55,500 bases of DNA from Mesostigma viride (taxonomy: Eukaryota > Streptophyta > Mesostigmatophyceae > Mesostigmatales > Mesostigmataceae): contig RPFO01000156.1 of NCBI GenBank assembly GCA_009746045.1, forward strand, positions 5,875,900 to 5,931,399, read 5' to 3'. Within the stretch, counting starts at the first letter, position 1, and the number at the start of each line of letters is the position of its first letter. The translations under genes were made by a program, and so were the position numbers. The notes beneath the pieces are model-generated. The model worked only from the letters and a program-made list of their open reading frames with translations. It made no database searches and was not told where the DNA came from. Shown one piece after another: positions 31,765-42,738 of this stretch.

Positions 31765-34700
31765 GAGTTTTTGTAAACATCAGTCACTGATTTCTTCAGA
31801 CGATGCGCAAGGCTGGGATGCGCAAGGCTGGGAATGCGCAAGGCTGGGCGCGGCGCAGCGTGCGCAAGGCTGGCGTGCGCAAGGCTGGGGAGTGCGCGGG
31901 CGTAACAACGTTAAGGCAGGCCAGGCGCAGGCACGTAAAAACACGGGCGACGGGCCATGGGCCACGGGCCACGCGTCGGCCGTCGGCCCAGCCATTCCTG
32001 CATTTTAGGAACGTTGCCGGGCACAAAATTCAAATTCTGGTGCGGCATGGCTGCGGCAGCTACCTGGCCCGGGCTGGCCGACGTTGGCATGGACGACTGT
32101 CAAGAAAGAGTTCATCTCGCTTGGGTAAGCTGCGGTTGTTTCGTCTGGGCGCTCTTCCCATTTTATTGCTAACGGGTCGATTTACTTACCCAACGTTTCC
32201 ATCCAGGGCAGAAATGCCAGCGACTTTTCAGTCGGCCACTTCCATTTTTTACCCACTTCGAGTCGTAACGTCATCCAAGGAATACTTTACCCTCTGTATT
32301 CCGGCCTGTCTCCTTCTATTTCGCAGGAACCCTTCGCTTCTGGTTGGCGTTCCTGCACTGCAGGCAGGCTGCAGTCTCTACCGCTGCATTTTTTTGTAAG
32401 TACTTCGGTTGGGAAGTTCGTCTAACGTTTTTCCATCGACTGTCCTGCTTCCAAGCCAGGCCGCGTCTCTACACTGTGTTTCCGTCAGCAACGGGATGGA
32501 GGTCCGGTTTTTCATGATCGGCAACCGTTTTGGTCACGTCATTTTCAGCAACACGCAACTGCCTCTGCCTTACACGCTGCGCTTTGTCGTCCTTCCGTCG
32601 GTTCGGGAAAGCTTCTTACGTCTTTCCATTACATCATTACCGTCCAGGTAGTTTCTTACCATTTGCTTTCGGTCGGCAACGGGTCGGGAGCATATACAGT
32701 GGGTCATTATCCGCAATGCAGCTTCCCCCCTGTTTTCCCCACAGGCTCTCCCTGTATTTCCTTGGGGAACATCTTTGGATTAGCTCCCGTGCATCAAACG
32801 TGCATCAAGAACACATTTTTTAGGGAGACTTTGGCTGTTCGTGGGATGGGAAGCACTACTGTGCCCATGTTTTCCACTGCTTGATCTTGACTGCATACCC
32901 CACGCACCTGTCACCCACCTGACTTTTGCTAGTAGTTGCTGGATTTTTTCTTATAGCAGGTGCTGCGTGCTGGTGATTGACATTACGGTCGCCATTGCTT
33001 GCCAGTAATTCAAAGTTGCTTGAAATGGTCAGCATCACGGCCAAGTCTACGTTCAGATCCTGCTTGGAATTTGTGGCGGGCGTTTTCTGTATTGGATGAA
33101 CGCCAGTTTTTGTGACAGTGTGATTGTGTATAGGAACAAGTTTGAAGCAACAGCACACGTAGCATATTCATACTCATATACATGCGCTTAATGTGAACGA
33201 TGTAGCCTAGGGCGAAGAGCGTTGGTTTACACGACGACGTATTCAAAGTATAACTTCTGTAAACAAGTATCCATCTGCGTGTTTTAATTCATTTTGGCAG
33301 CCATGCATGTGCACAAGAGTACCAATTAATTATTCCTACACTAGGGGTCGATGTATTTAGCATTCACTTTGGCATTTACTGCGGCAATGCCATTACTCCG
33401 TGGCTCCCCAATGGGACATGTATGTGTGTCTTGTTGTGTTGACAGCGTGTAATAAGTGTTGCAACGAACTAGGCAAGGGCTAATGGACTAAACTGTGACG
33501 GGCAGCACATTGATTGCCGCATCGAAGCCAAGAATCATTTAGCACTCGCAGTTAGGTATCGCCATGATGCAGAGAAATTGTTGTGGCCTGACCACTTGAG
33601 GCAGTGAGACAAGGTTGGATGCCCTCCCAATCAGTGTATAGGGGTTGAAGGTTGTTTTATTGCCACCCATGTGACGCAATATACGTGTGCTTGATGAGTG
33701 GATGGATGGATGGATGGATGGATGGATGGATGGATGGATGGATGGATGGATGGATGGATGGATGGATGGATGGATGGATGGATGGATGGATGGATGGATG
33801 GATGGATGGATGGATGGATGGATGGATGGATGGATGGATGGATGGATGGATGGATGGATGGATGGATGCATGGATGCATGGATGCATGGATGCATGGATG
33901 CATGGATGCATGGATGCATGGATGCATGGATGCATGGATGCATGGATGCATGGATGCATGGATGCATGGATGCATGGATGCATGGATGCATGGATGCATG
34001 GATGCATGGATGCATGGATGCATGGATGCATGGATGCATGGATGCATGGATGCATGGATGCATGGATGCATGGATGCATGGATGCATGGATGCATGGATG
34101 CATGGATGCATGGATGCATGGATGCATGGGTGCATGGGTGCATGGGTGCATGGGTGCATGGGTGCATGGGTGCATGGGTGCATGGGTGCATGGGTGCATG
34201 GGTGCATGGGTGCATGGGTGCATGGGTGCATGGGTGCATGGGTGCATGGGTGCATGGGTGCATGGGTGCATGGATGCATGGATGCATGGATGGATGCATG
34301 GATGCATGGATGCATGGATGGATGGATGCATGGATGCATGGATGCATGGATGCATGGATGCAAGGATGCATGGATGCATGGATGCATGGATGCATGGATG
34401 CATGGATGCATGGATGCATGGATGCATGGATGCATGGATGCATGGATGCATGGATGCATGGATGCATGGATGGATTATTGGCTAACAAAGTAAGTGCTTG
34501 CGTGTCGTGCGCATGGTCATGTTAGTCCTCCTTGCCTCCCTATGAAACTAAGGGTTGAGAAAGCGTGTTTGGGCTCGGCGGCTGCCATATCGTAGTGGCA
34601 TGCGCACACGGGCTGTTGGGAGCCACGGGGAAGAGAATATGAGAAATCGGTTTAGCCAGTGCTTCGATTGCCAATTTGTAGCCATCCACTAGGCTGCTGT

Positions 34701-34786
34701 TTAGAATGGTAGGTACTTTTACACACTTTATACAGACGTCCACTTAAGCTAAATTTGGACTAATTGAGCTCTGAGACATCATGGTG
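31765..34786 (+). repeat. Mutator-like element, left inverted-repeat arm
   Basis: Nearly identical to the complement of 39889-42600. Starting from the tip, there is a run of TGCGCAAGGCTGG repeats (31802-31885), several short-intron-like segments, and the GGAT/GGATGCAT satellite. It carries about 30 bp near 32432-32462 that the right arm lacks. A 198-aa frame at 31803-32399 exists in both arms but has no known domain, and I do not call it a gene. Confidence 0.85.
33697..34474. repeat. GGAT / GGATGCAT / GGGTGCAT satellite in the left arm
   Basis: About 170 bp of (GGAT)n pass into (GGATGCAT)n, then a block of (GGGTGCAT)n, and back to (GGATGCAT)n. The right arm version (40196-40693) has the first two parts only. 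Confidence 0.95.
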
Positions 34787-35078
34787 GTCCCGGTGCCCTT
34801 GGTGCACCTAGAGCAGGTGTAGTTTACATCCTACCCTTGCAGGAAGTAGCCCAGAATGTATTAAAAGGCCAAAGCAAGGAGACAACCATATGCCCCTTCT
34901 CAGGCTATGAGCCACATGTACTCCCAACGTAGTCGTGTTCCTAATTAATAATTAATTAATGCCTCTTGTCAGGGATATGTGCTACATGTGTTCCCAATGG
35001 AGATGTGTTCCAATTTAATTTAATTTAATTTTTTCCTTGAGAAGGGGGATATGGTTTTTAAGTAATTCTCGATCTTGC
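34787..35078 (+). mobile_element. LINE 3' region fragments with hairpins
   Basis: Contains GGTGCACCTAGAGCAGGTGT...CATATGCCCCTTCTCAGG..., a hairpin variant near 34929 (CTCCCAACGTAG) with an AATTAATT tail, then a second 3' end GTGCTACATGTGTTCCCAATGGAG with TTTAATTTAATT near 35010-35030. The following short piece is the target of the 35089-37114 retroposon. Confidence 0.6.
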
Positions 35079-35088
35079 TCAGGGATAT

Positions 35089-37114
35089 TGAATTGAATTG
35101 AATTGAATTGTAACATAACTCCGTTGGGAGTATATGTAGCACACAGCCCTTGAGAGGGGGGCATATGGCCTATCATACATCCTAAGCTACTTCCTGCAAG
35201 GGTGGGGATGTAAAGGACCCTTGCTCTAGGTGCACCAGGGCACTTGCATCCCATGATCTTCAAGCTATGCCCAGCGAAGGGGGAGCCTGTCATGGGGGGA
35301 AGAGCAGCATAGCTATACAAAGAAGCTAGGGCATGGCGTCTCAGCAGAGAGTTACTCCCTGCATGGGCACAACATAACTAAATAAAGCTAGGCATCATCT
35401 GGGGTGTGGCTCATCATAGGCACACATGTACATGATTAAGGAAAGCGCGTGGCTTAGCTAGGATAGTGCCTCTAGGAGGCGTACATGTACATGGCCACGG
35501 TCTATCTATTCTGCACTACTACTGCTGTATTCCCCTAAGCTGGGGCGTCTGGAGTCGCTGGGGCCGCGGGGGGGGGGGGGTCGCCTGCCAGGGCTTGTGG
35601 CCGACGTAGATGGCCGCCCCCTTCCAGTACACCGGCTGGCCCGCCTTGGTCTGCCGGAGCTGGAGGTAGATCGGCCATAGCTCCCGTCGCCGTTGTTGCT
35701 GCGCCAGGGTCAGGTCGTCATCAAGGGTGAAGAGAGTCTTCTCGAGCCGCTTGCGGCGTCTGAGAAAAGAAATCTTGTCCGCCGGGGTCTTAAAGGTGAG
35801 AAGGAGCGGGGGCGGCCCTGCCTTACCCCGCGCGCGGGGAAGGCGGTGGGCGGCCAGCGCGATCTCACCGATAAGGCCCATGCGACCAAGGATTTCTCGC
35901 TCAAACGCACGCAAAAGCTTCTCGGAAGTCTCACCTTCCTCCATGGTGAAGTTCTTGACAATGACGTTGAGGCTGCGCTGGGCGAGCTCGGCCTCCTCGC
36001 GGAGGTCAAGCGTCTGCCGTTGGAGCTGGGCTGCGACGGCGGAGGTGGTGGAGGTGGTATGTTGCTTAAGCATGTCCGCCCAGGTGGTGATGGGAGGAGC
36101 ATCGCCGGCCAGGCCAGCCGGGGCTGGCTTGGCGGCAATGTCCTTCACCGCCTGGGCGGTGAGGCCTGCCGTGTTCTGCAGAACCTCGATAGCGATGGCG
36201 TTGTCCTTAAGACGCTGGTCGATGTCACGGAGCTGGGCGGTGATGGCGTCGGAGGTGGAGGTGGTGGCGGTGGAGGAGGCGAGGAGGGTGGAGGTGGCGG
36301 TGGAGATGGTGGAGGTGGCGGTGGAAAGGAGGGGAAGCTCGGCAGTCAGCGTGCCGCCGATGGCCGCCACATCTGCAGCAATGGGGTCCACGTGCTCCTC
36401 GAGGACCTCCTTAAGGAGTGAGCGGAGGGAGGATTCGGTTAAGGTGGTGGTGAGAGGCTTGGGGGGCCAAAGCTCCCCGATGGAGCGTCCAAGGAGGGAA
36501 AAGAGAGCGAATTGCTGGAGGAAGGGGCGGTGGAGGCTGGGAATGATGTCGAAAGAGGCGAGACGAACCCAGCGAGGGTCAAAGAGGCGACCTTGGTTGA
36601 AGAGCTGCTTGCATAGTGCAAGAAGCGAGGCGTGCGTTCCATAAAACACGCAGACCAGGATGCGTTCCGGGTTAAGCGTGTCAAGGAAGCCGGGCTGGCT
36701 GGCTTCGGCGACAAAGTCGAGCTCTGTCCAACTCGGCTCGGCAGAGCGACTGCGCTTGGGTTCAGGCGACGCTGCGGGCGAGGCGGGCTCAGCAGGCGGC
36801 TGGGCGACCACTAGAGCTTGGCTAGTGGCGCCGCTGCCTTCTGGGCCGGTTGGCGAAGCTGCAGCCGGGGCTGCAGACGTATTTTCATTGCTGAGCGCAG
36901 CCGCCAGGCTGCGTTGCGTCGAGAGGCGTTTGCTCATCGTATAGTGCGTTACAGCTTCGGAAAATTATATCAGCATGTGCGTCTAAGAAAGACGAAGCGA
37001 TTGTGATATTCACAGCTGAATTCGGTGCTCAAACGTGAAAGTTATGAGCTCCGACAGCCATGGCTACCTCGTGGCTCGTGGCTGCGGTATGCCTTTGCGT
37101 ATGCCTTTGGGATA
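35089..37114 (-). mobile_element. Complete ORF1-only retroposon (HAL1-like), intact
   Basis: The 2,026-bp element is flanked by the perfect duplication TCAGGGATAT (35079-35088 and 37115-37124). In its own direction it has a 177-bp 5' leader, an intact 472-aa ORF1 (36937-35519), a roughly 390-bp 3' region, the hairpin CTCCCAACGGAG (35119-35130) and a (CAATT)n tail. It lacks any ORF2. This architecture parallels mammalian HAL1 (half-L1) elements, which depend on a partner LINE's reverse transcriptase. The shared 3' hairpin with the type B LINEs points to that partner. Confidence 0.8.
35519..36937 (-). CDS. L1-like ORF1 protein, intact (472 aa)
   Basis: The N-terminus is Ala/Ser/Pro-rich with a basic KRSRS near residue 61. 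A helical, Thr/Ser-rich middle (about 180-320) may form coiled coil (AQLRDIDQRLKDNAIAIEVLQ). Residues 321-401 look like the RRM of L1-type ORF1 (RSLNVIVKNF ... AHRLPRARGKAGPPPLLLTF). Residues 402-445 match the ORF1 C-terminal domain (LDDDLTLAQQQRRRELWPIY). Such proteins trimerise, bind element RNA and act as chaperones. The start at 36937 is the first ATG after the leader. The frame is free of stops, unlike the other two ORF1 copies in the window, so this may be a recently active element. Confidence 0.75.
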   Translation of the reverse strand: MSKRLSTQRSLAAALSNENTSAAPAAASPTGPEGSGATSQALVVAQPPAEPASPAASPEPKRSRSAEPSWTELDFVAEASQPGFLDTLNPERILVCVFYGTHASLLALCKQLFNQGRLFDPRWVRLASFDIIPSLHRPFLQQFALFSLLGRSIGELWPPKPLTTTLTESSLRSLLKEVLEEHVDPIAADVAAIGGTLTAELPLLSTATSTISTATSTLLASSTATTSTSDAITAQLRDIDQRLKDNAIAIEVLQNTAGLTAQAVKDIAAKPAPAGLAGDAPPITTWADMLKQHTTSTTSAVAAQLQRQTLDLREEAELAQRSLNVIVKNFTMEEGETSEKLLRAFEREILGRMGLIGEIALAAHRLPRARGKAGPPPLLLTFKTPADKISFLRRRKRLEKTLFTLDDDLTLAQQQRRRELWPIYLQLRQTKAGQPVYWKGAAIYVGHKPWQATPPPPRPQRLQTPQLRGIQQ

Positions 37115-37124
37115 TCAGGGATAT

Positions 37125-37375
37125 GTGCGACATTTACTCCCAACGGAGTGATGTTCCTAATTAATTGATTAATAGTGGGCTCAGGTCATGTAGGACTAGT
37201 GACTCCAGTGGGGAAGGGCCGGCGTGTTTGCAAACGGCGGATCGAAGCATGCTAGCTAGAGAAGACCCCTGGGGTAGAGCTAGGGCAAAATAGATATAGA
37301 ATATATGACTTTTTTTTTAATAGGTGGACCCTTGTGCACACTAAATCTGTGGCCAACTCAATTTGATCAATGCAA
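37125..37375 (+). mobile_element. LINE 3' end interrupted by the ORF1-only retroposon
   Basis: ATGTGCGACATTTACTCCCA and ACGGAGTGATGTTCCTAATTAATT carry on the LINE 3' sequence broken at 35079. The remainder (37180-37375) has no recognisable feature. Confidence 0.5.
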
Positions 37376-37380
37376 GCTAT

Positions 37381-37583
37381 TAAATTATAACATGCCTCCG
37401 TTGGGAGATCATGTAGCACATATTCCTTGATGGATGGGTGGGGTGGAAGGAGCCGCGTAATCGAACTAACCTAACTCTAATCTAGCTAGTCTAGAAAAGT
37501 CCTAACTACCCTACTCATCAAAACGCCTCCTCCGCTTGGGGGGAGGTGGTTTGCCCACAGGGTCGGGCGTTTCAGCCTTGACT
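37381..37583 (-). mobile_element. Short LINE type B insertion with 11-bp duplication
   Basis: ATGCAAGCTAT flanks it (37370-37380 and 37584-37594). It contains only the last codons of ORF2 (VGKPPPPKRRRRF-like ending in a stop near 37515), the 3' region and the hairpin CTCCCAACGGAG, with a very short TTTAA tail. It is an extreme 5' truncation. Confidence 0.8.
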
Positions 37584-37594
37584 ATGCAAGCTAT

Positions 37595-38090
37595 GGTGAG
37601 TAAATTTAATGAAGTAATTAATTATGGCCAGTGCCTTGATCCGCAAGTCCATTTGTAATTGGATCATTTACATGCAGTTTCGGTCAGAAGACGCAAAAAG
37701 GGTGGCATCAACCGTGGGTGCATGAAAACCAGTGTGCAAAGAATAAGAGCACAGCATTATGACTGATTACACCCCCCCACCTGCAAGTAGCATAGCGCGA
37801 TACATCATGAGGGTGCAGGTGCCTTGGTGCACCTAGAGCAAGTGTTGTTTACATCCCCACCCTTGCAGGAAGTAGCTTAGGATGTATGATAGGCCATATG
37901 CCCCCTCTCAAGGGCTATGTGCTACATATACTCCCAACGGAGTTATGTTACAATTCAATTCACCTGCAAGTGGTAGCTAAGGATGTATTAAAACCCATAT
38001 GCCCCCACTCAGGGCTATGTGTTACATAAGCTCCCAACGGAGATATATGTTGTTAATTAATTGTTTAATAAATTCAGACTTATGGCAGAT
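37595..38090 (+). mobile_element. LINE 3' fragments with two hairpins
   Basis: After about 200 bp of unassigned DNA there are two partial 3' ends: GTGCTACATATACTCCCAAC (hairpin near 37936, CAATT tail) and GTGTTACATAAGCTCCCAAC (near 38030, TTAATTAATT tail). Confidence 0.55.
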
Positions 38091-38101
38091 GATAAATGAT
38101 T

Positions 38102-38399
38102 CCTTTTATTCGTTACCCCGATATTCACAGTCTCCTTTCCCACACAGCAAAATATGGTGTTGTTCTTTCTCAGTTACATCGTTTTTCCCGTCTTTGTTCC
38201 GTATCGTGTTGATTTCATCACGACTCTTGTTGAACTCTTGCAGCGTTTATTGGTCAAAGACTATGACCGAGCCATTATGCTCCGTCAAGTCCGATGTTTT
38301 TTGCAACGTCACCCACATCTGTTCGGTGCTGCCCCTTGGCACAAGCTCTACAAACAGGTCGTGGACCGGCTGGATCGCATAGTATCTCCGCACATCTGA
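38102..38399 (+). pseudogene. Penelope-like reverse transcriptase C-terminus
   Basis: Reads IRYPDIHSLLS-HTAKYGVVLSQLHRF in one frame, so the region broken in the 2805-3197 copy is intact here. An extra base near 38199-38202 then shifts the frame before YRVDFITTLVELLQ, which is intact in the other copy. It ends SPHI-stop at 38399. Confidence 0.65.
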
Positions 38400-38954
38400 A
38401 CCCTGTGATGCCAGATCTCCTTTGCGGCCGTTCCGAGCTTGGCACTGGATTCGTTGTCCACATCGTCGCGTCGCTGCCGCAACACGATGTTTTCTGGCAT
38501 CCGCGGGCTTTTGGTTCCCGCCGCACATTTGAAAGTGCTGTCCTCCGGCTTTTTGCCTTTGCACCGTGTGCAGTTCTTGGACGTTTGGAATCATGGCATG
38601 GCTAACGTGATGACTGACTAGCTAGACCTTTTCAGTGGTTTTCCATTTGCGGGTATTTCCTCGTAAATGGTGGGAGAGCGATCGCAGCAATGGTGCTCAC
38701 CACTAGACACTCCCGGCCAGTTAGGCTAGAAACACACGCCCTGATCAAGCATGCTGTTTCCGGCCCCACCGTCTAGGTCATCTAGTCGCTCCACACGTAA
38801 GCCAGCCATAATTTCAATGCACAAGGATACACATTTCCATCACCATTCATCTTCATCATCCTGAACGACTCGAAAACGCGGAAAAGATAACGGCAGGCTC
38901 GAGCTACCATGGTCCGGATTCTCCCGATTTCTGGCCTGCGCTGGTTGTCTCTTT
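38102..38954 (+). mobile_element. Penelope-like element, 5'-truncated, with 11-bp duplication
   Basis: GATAAATGATT flanks it (38091-38101 and 38955-38965). It is the near-identical sister of 2249-3197, starting about 95 bp further into the coding region. The 3' end is GGTTGTCTCTTTGAT as in four other fragments in the window. A 5'-truncated insertion with a target duplication shows retroposition by target priming. Confidence 0.8.
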
Positions 38955-38965
38955 GATAAATGATT

Positions 38966-39247
38966 AATCATTGTTTGGATACATGCTCACGTGACAAAGT
39001 TGCGTGCAAATTCATGATTCAATTAATTAATGCTCCCATAAATCCATAAAATCATTCATTAATTAATAGACATGAATCCATAAACGTACCCTTGCATGAA
39101 AAAGTCTTATTGTAACCTATACAATCCTACACTAGATGCATTGCCGGCCTCGACAACCTGGAGGCATGGCAAGTCGATATGGAATGAATGGAAGGGAGAT
39201 CTCGCACAACAAGGAACAAAACTTGAGTAGTCTATGCAAACCAACAT
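38966..39247. other. Unassigned AT-rich DNA
   Basis: AATTAATTAATG repeats and no gene. Confidence 0.4.
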
Positions 39248-39260
39248 AACCAGTCAATAT

Positions 39261-39527
39261 TAAATTAAAGTAAATTAAATTATAACATGCCTCCGTGGGG
39301 AGATCATGTAGCACATATTCCATGATGGATGGGGTGGAGGGAGCCGCGTGAACGAACTATCCTAACTCTAAGCTATCTAGAAAATCCTAACTACACTACT
39401 CATCAAAACGCCTCCACCGCTTGGGGGGAGGGGGCTTGCCCACAGGGTCGGGCGTGTGCGCCTTGACAATCTTCTGCCACCGCTTCTTGCTCTGCATGGC
39501 AGTCCAAAGAGGAGAGAGGGAGTGAAA
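39261..39527 (-). mobile_element. Short LINE type B insertion with 13-bp duplication
   Basis: AACCAGTCAATAT flanks it (39248-39260 and 39528-39540). It contains the ORF2 C-terminal tail (KKRWQKIVKAHTPDPVGKPP on the minus strand), its 3' region, hairpin variant CTCCCCACGGAG and a TTTAA-type tail. Confidence 0.8.
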
Positions 39528-39540
39528 AACCAGTCAATAT

Positions 39541-39888
39541 AATTACTATTAACTGCACCAACATTGGTTTGCCCAAACAGGCATCTGCCTCTTGCCACCC
39601 ATGTAACCCCACCGGCCAAAGACATGTCTGAGTGCCAGATCCTTGCCCACCCCCCGCCCACAACATCAACTGTCTTACTAGGTGATCTCAACCAATGTCA
39701 TCAAGCAATAAAAAATAAAATGGTGTTCACCATGGCGTGAGTGTTGCCAAATGGAGGATCATGGCAGGTGTTTCTTGAATCCATAATGGCCAAATCATAA
39801 CATAAGTGAGGTGTCTACACAATATTGATATTGCATCCAACAAAAAATGACAGAATGAGAAAAGCTAGAAATGATCGTGTAGACCGGC
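39541..39888. other. Unassigned DNA at the centre of the Mutator-like element
   Basis: No gene or repeat recognised. It may be a remnant of the element's original unique core. Confidence 0.35.
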
Positions 39889-42600
39889 ACCACCATGATG
39901 TCTCAGAGCTCAATTAGTCCAAATTTAGCTTAAGTGGACGTCTGTATAAAGTGTGTAAAAGCATTCCTACCATTCTAAACAGCAGCTTAGTGGATGGCTA
40001 CAAATTGGCAATCGAAGCTAACCCGATTTCTCATATTCTCTTCCCCGTGGCTCCCAACAGCCCGTGTGTGCATGTCACTACAATATGGTAGCCGCCGAGC
40101 CCAAACCTGCTTTCTCAACCCTTAGTTTCATAGGGAGGCAAGGAGGACTAACATGACCATGCGCACGACACGCAACCACTCACTTTGTTAGCCAATCATC
40201 CATCCATGCATCCATGCATCCATGCATCCATGCATCCATGCATCCATGCATCCATGCATCCATGCATCCATGCATCCATGCATCCATGCATCCATGCATC
40301 CATGCATCCATGCATCCATGCATCCATGCATCCATGCATCCATGCATCCATGCATCCATGCATCCATGCATCCATGCATCCATGCATCCATGCATCCATG
40401 CATCCATGCATCCATGCATCCATGCATCCATGCATCCATGCATCCATGCATCCATGCATCCATGCATCCATGCATCCATGCATCCATGCATCCATGCATC
40501 CATGCATCCATCCATCCATCCATCCATCCATCCATCCATCCATCCATCCATCCATCCATCCATCCATCCATCCATCCATCCATCCATCCATCCATCCATC
40601 CATCCATCCATCCATCCATCCATCCATCCATCCATCCATCCATCCATCCATCCATCCATCCATCCATCCATCCATCCATCCATCCATCCATCCACTCATC
40701 AAGCACACGTATATTGCATCACATGGGTGGCAATAAAACAACCTTCAACCCCTATACACTGATTGGGAGGGCATCCAACCTTGTCTCACTGCCTCAAGTG
40801 GTCAGGCCACAACAATTTCTCTGCATCATGGCGATACCTAACTGCGAGTGCTAAATGATTCTTGGCTTCGATGCGGCAATCAATGTGCTGCCCGTCACAG
40901 TTTAGTCCATTAGCCCTTGCCTAGTTCGTTGCAACACTTATTACACGCTGTCAACACAACAAGACACACATACATGTCCCATTGGGGAGCCACGGAGTAA
41001 TGGCATTGCCGCAGTAAATGCCAAAGTGAATGCTAAATACATCGACCCCTAGTGTAGGAATAATTAATTGGTACTCTTGTGCACATGCATGGCTGCCAAA
41101 ATGAATTAAAACACGCAGATGGATACTTGTTTACAGAAGTTATACTTTGAATACGTCGTCGTGTAAACCAACGCTCTTCGCCCTAGGCTACATCGTTCAC
41201 ATTAAGCGCATGTATATGAGTATGAATATGCTACGTGTGCTGTTGCTTCAAACTTGTTCCTATACACAATCACACTGTCACAAAAACTGGCGTTCATCCA
41301 ATACAGAAAACGCCCGCCACAAATTCCAAGCAGGATCTGAACGTAGACTTGGCCGTGATGCTGACCATTTCAAGCAACTTTGAATTACTGGCAAGCAATG
41401 GCGACCGTAATGTCAATCACCAGCACGCAGCACCTGCTATAAGAAAAAATCCAGCAACTACTAGCAAAAGTCAGGTGGGTGACAGGTGCGTGGGGTATGC
41501 AGTCAAGATCAAGCAGTGGAAAACATGGGCACAGTAGTGCTTCCCATCCCACGAACAGCCAAAGTCTCCCTAAAAAATGTGTTCTTGATGCACGTTTGAT
41601 GCACGGGAGCTAATCCAAAGATGTTCCCCAAGGAAATACAGGGAGAGCCTGTGGGGAAAACAGGGGGGAAGCTGCATTGCGGATAATGACCCACTGTATA
41701 TGCTCCCGACCCGTTGCCGACCGAAAGCAAATGGTAAGAAACTACCTGGACGGTAATGATGTAATGGAAAGACGTAAGAAGCTTTCCCGAACCGACGGAA
41801 GGACGACAAAGCGCAGCGTGTAAGGCAGAGGCAGTTGCGTGTTGCTGAAAATGACGTGACCAAAACGGTTGCCGATCATGAAAAACCGGACCTCCATCCC
41901 GTTGCTGACGGAAACACAGTGTAGAGACGCGGCCAAACGTTAGACGAACTTCCCAACCGAAGTACTTACAAAAAAATGCAGCGGTAGAGACTGCAGCCTG
42001 CCTGCAGTGCAGGAACGCCAACCAGAAGCGAAGGGTTCCTGCGAAATAGAAGGAGACAGGCCGGAATACAGAGGGTAAAGTATTCCTTGGATGACGTTAC
42101 GACTCGAAGTGGGTAAAAAATGGAAGTGGCCGACTGAAAAGTCGTTGGCATTTCTGCCCTGGATGGAAACGTTGGGTAAGTAAATCGACCCGTTAGCAAT
42201 AAAATGGGAAGAGCGCCCAGACGAAACAACCGCAGCTTACCCAAGCGAGATGAACTCTTTCTTGACAGTCGTCCATGCCAACGTCGGCCAGCCCGGGCCA
42301 GGTAGCTGCCGCAGCCATGCCGCACCAGAATTTGAATTTTGTGCCCGGCAACGTTCCTAAAATGCAGGAATGGCTGGGCCGACGGCCGACGCGTGGCCCG
42401 TGGCCCATGGCCCGTCGCCCGTGTTTTTACGTGCCTGCGCCTGGCCTGCCTTAACGTTGTTACGCCCGCGCACTCCCCAGCCTTGCGCACGCCAGCCTTG
42501 CGCACGCTGCGCCGCGCCCAGCCTTGCGCATTCCCAGCCTTGCGCATCCCAGCCTTGCGCATCGTCTGAAGAAATCAGTGACTGATGTTTACAAAAACTC
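39889..42600 (-). repeat. Mutator-like element, right inverted-repeat arm
   Basis: Inverse of 31765-34786. It carries the CATC/CATGCATC satellite at 40196-40693 and lacks about 30 bp present near 32432-32462 of the left arm. Few other differences are visible (for example 1 in the 198-aa frame), so the arms are recent or kept alike by gene conversion. Confidence 0.85.
40196..40693. repeat. CATGCATC / CATC satellite in the right arm
   Basis: About 300 bp of (CATGCATC)n followed by about 190 bp of (CATC)n, inverted relative to 33697-34474 and without its GGGTGCAT block. Confidence 0.95.
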
Positions 42601-42738
42601 GTTGTTGAACTCATTCATGGTCAACGCAACCTAAGAGCCAGTATTATTGTTGTCCATGAATAAAGACAATCATGATGAATTATGAACCTAATGGTCGCAT
42701 CAGAAAGCTGAGCACACGCAAGTGTGTCCAGCTTAACT

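Larger units (their letters stand above)
31765..42600. mobile_element. Mutator-like element with roughly 3-kb inverted repeats
   Basis: Both ends read GAGTTTTTGTAAACATCAGT inwards. The 10-bp GTTGTTGAAC duplication (31755-31764 and 42601-42610) and very long inverted repeats are the hallmarks of Mutator-like elements. The matching LTR at 47133-47729 shows the uninterrupted target. The arms are 31765 to about 34786 and about 39889 to 42600. No MuDR-type transposase is present; the 5.1-kb centre is made of retroelement insertions. Confidence 0.75.

Noticed and set aside
31803-32399. 198-aa frame present in both Mutator-like arms
   Set aside because: Starts in a TGCGCAAGGCTGG minisatellite and has no known motif; conservation is explained by arm identity.
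33539-34525. Frames of about 270-306 codons on both strands, and their inverse at 40180-40854
   Set aside because: Products of the GGAT/GGATGCAT satellite in the Mutator-like arms.
35727-36644. 305-aa plus-strand frame
   Set aside because: Antisense shadow of the intact ORF1 gene.
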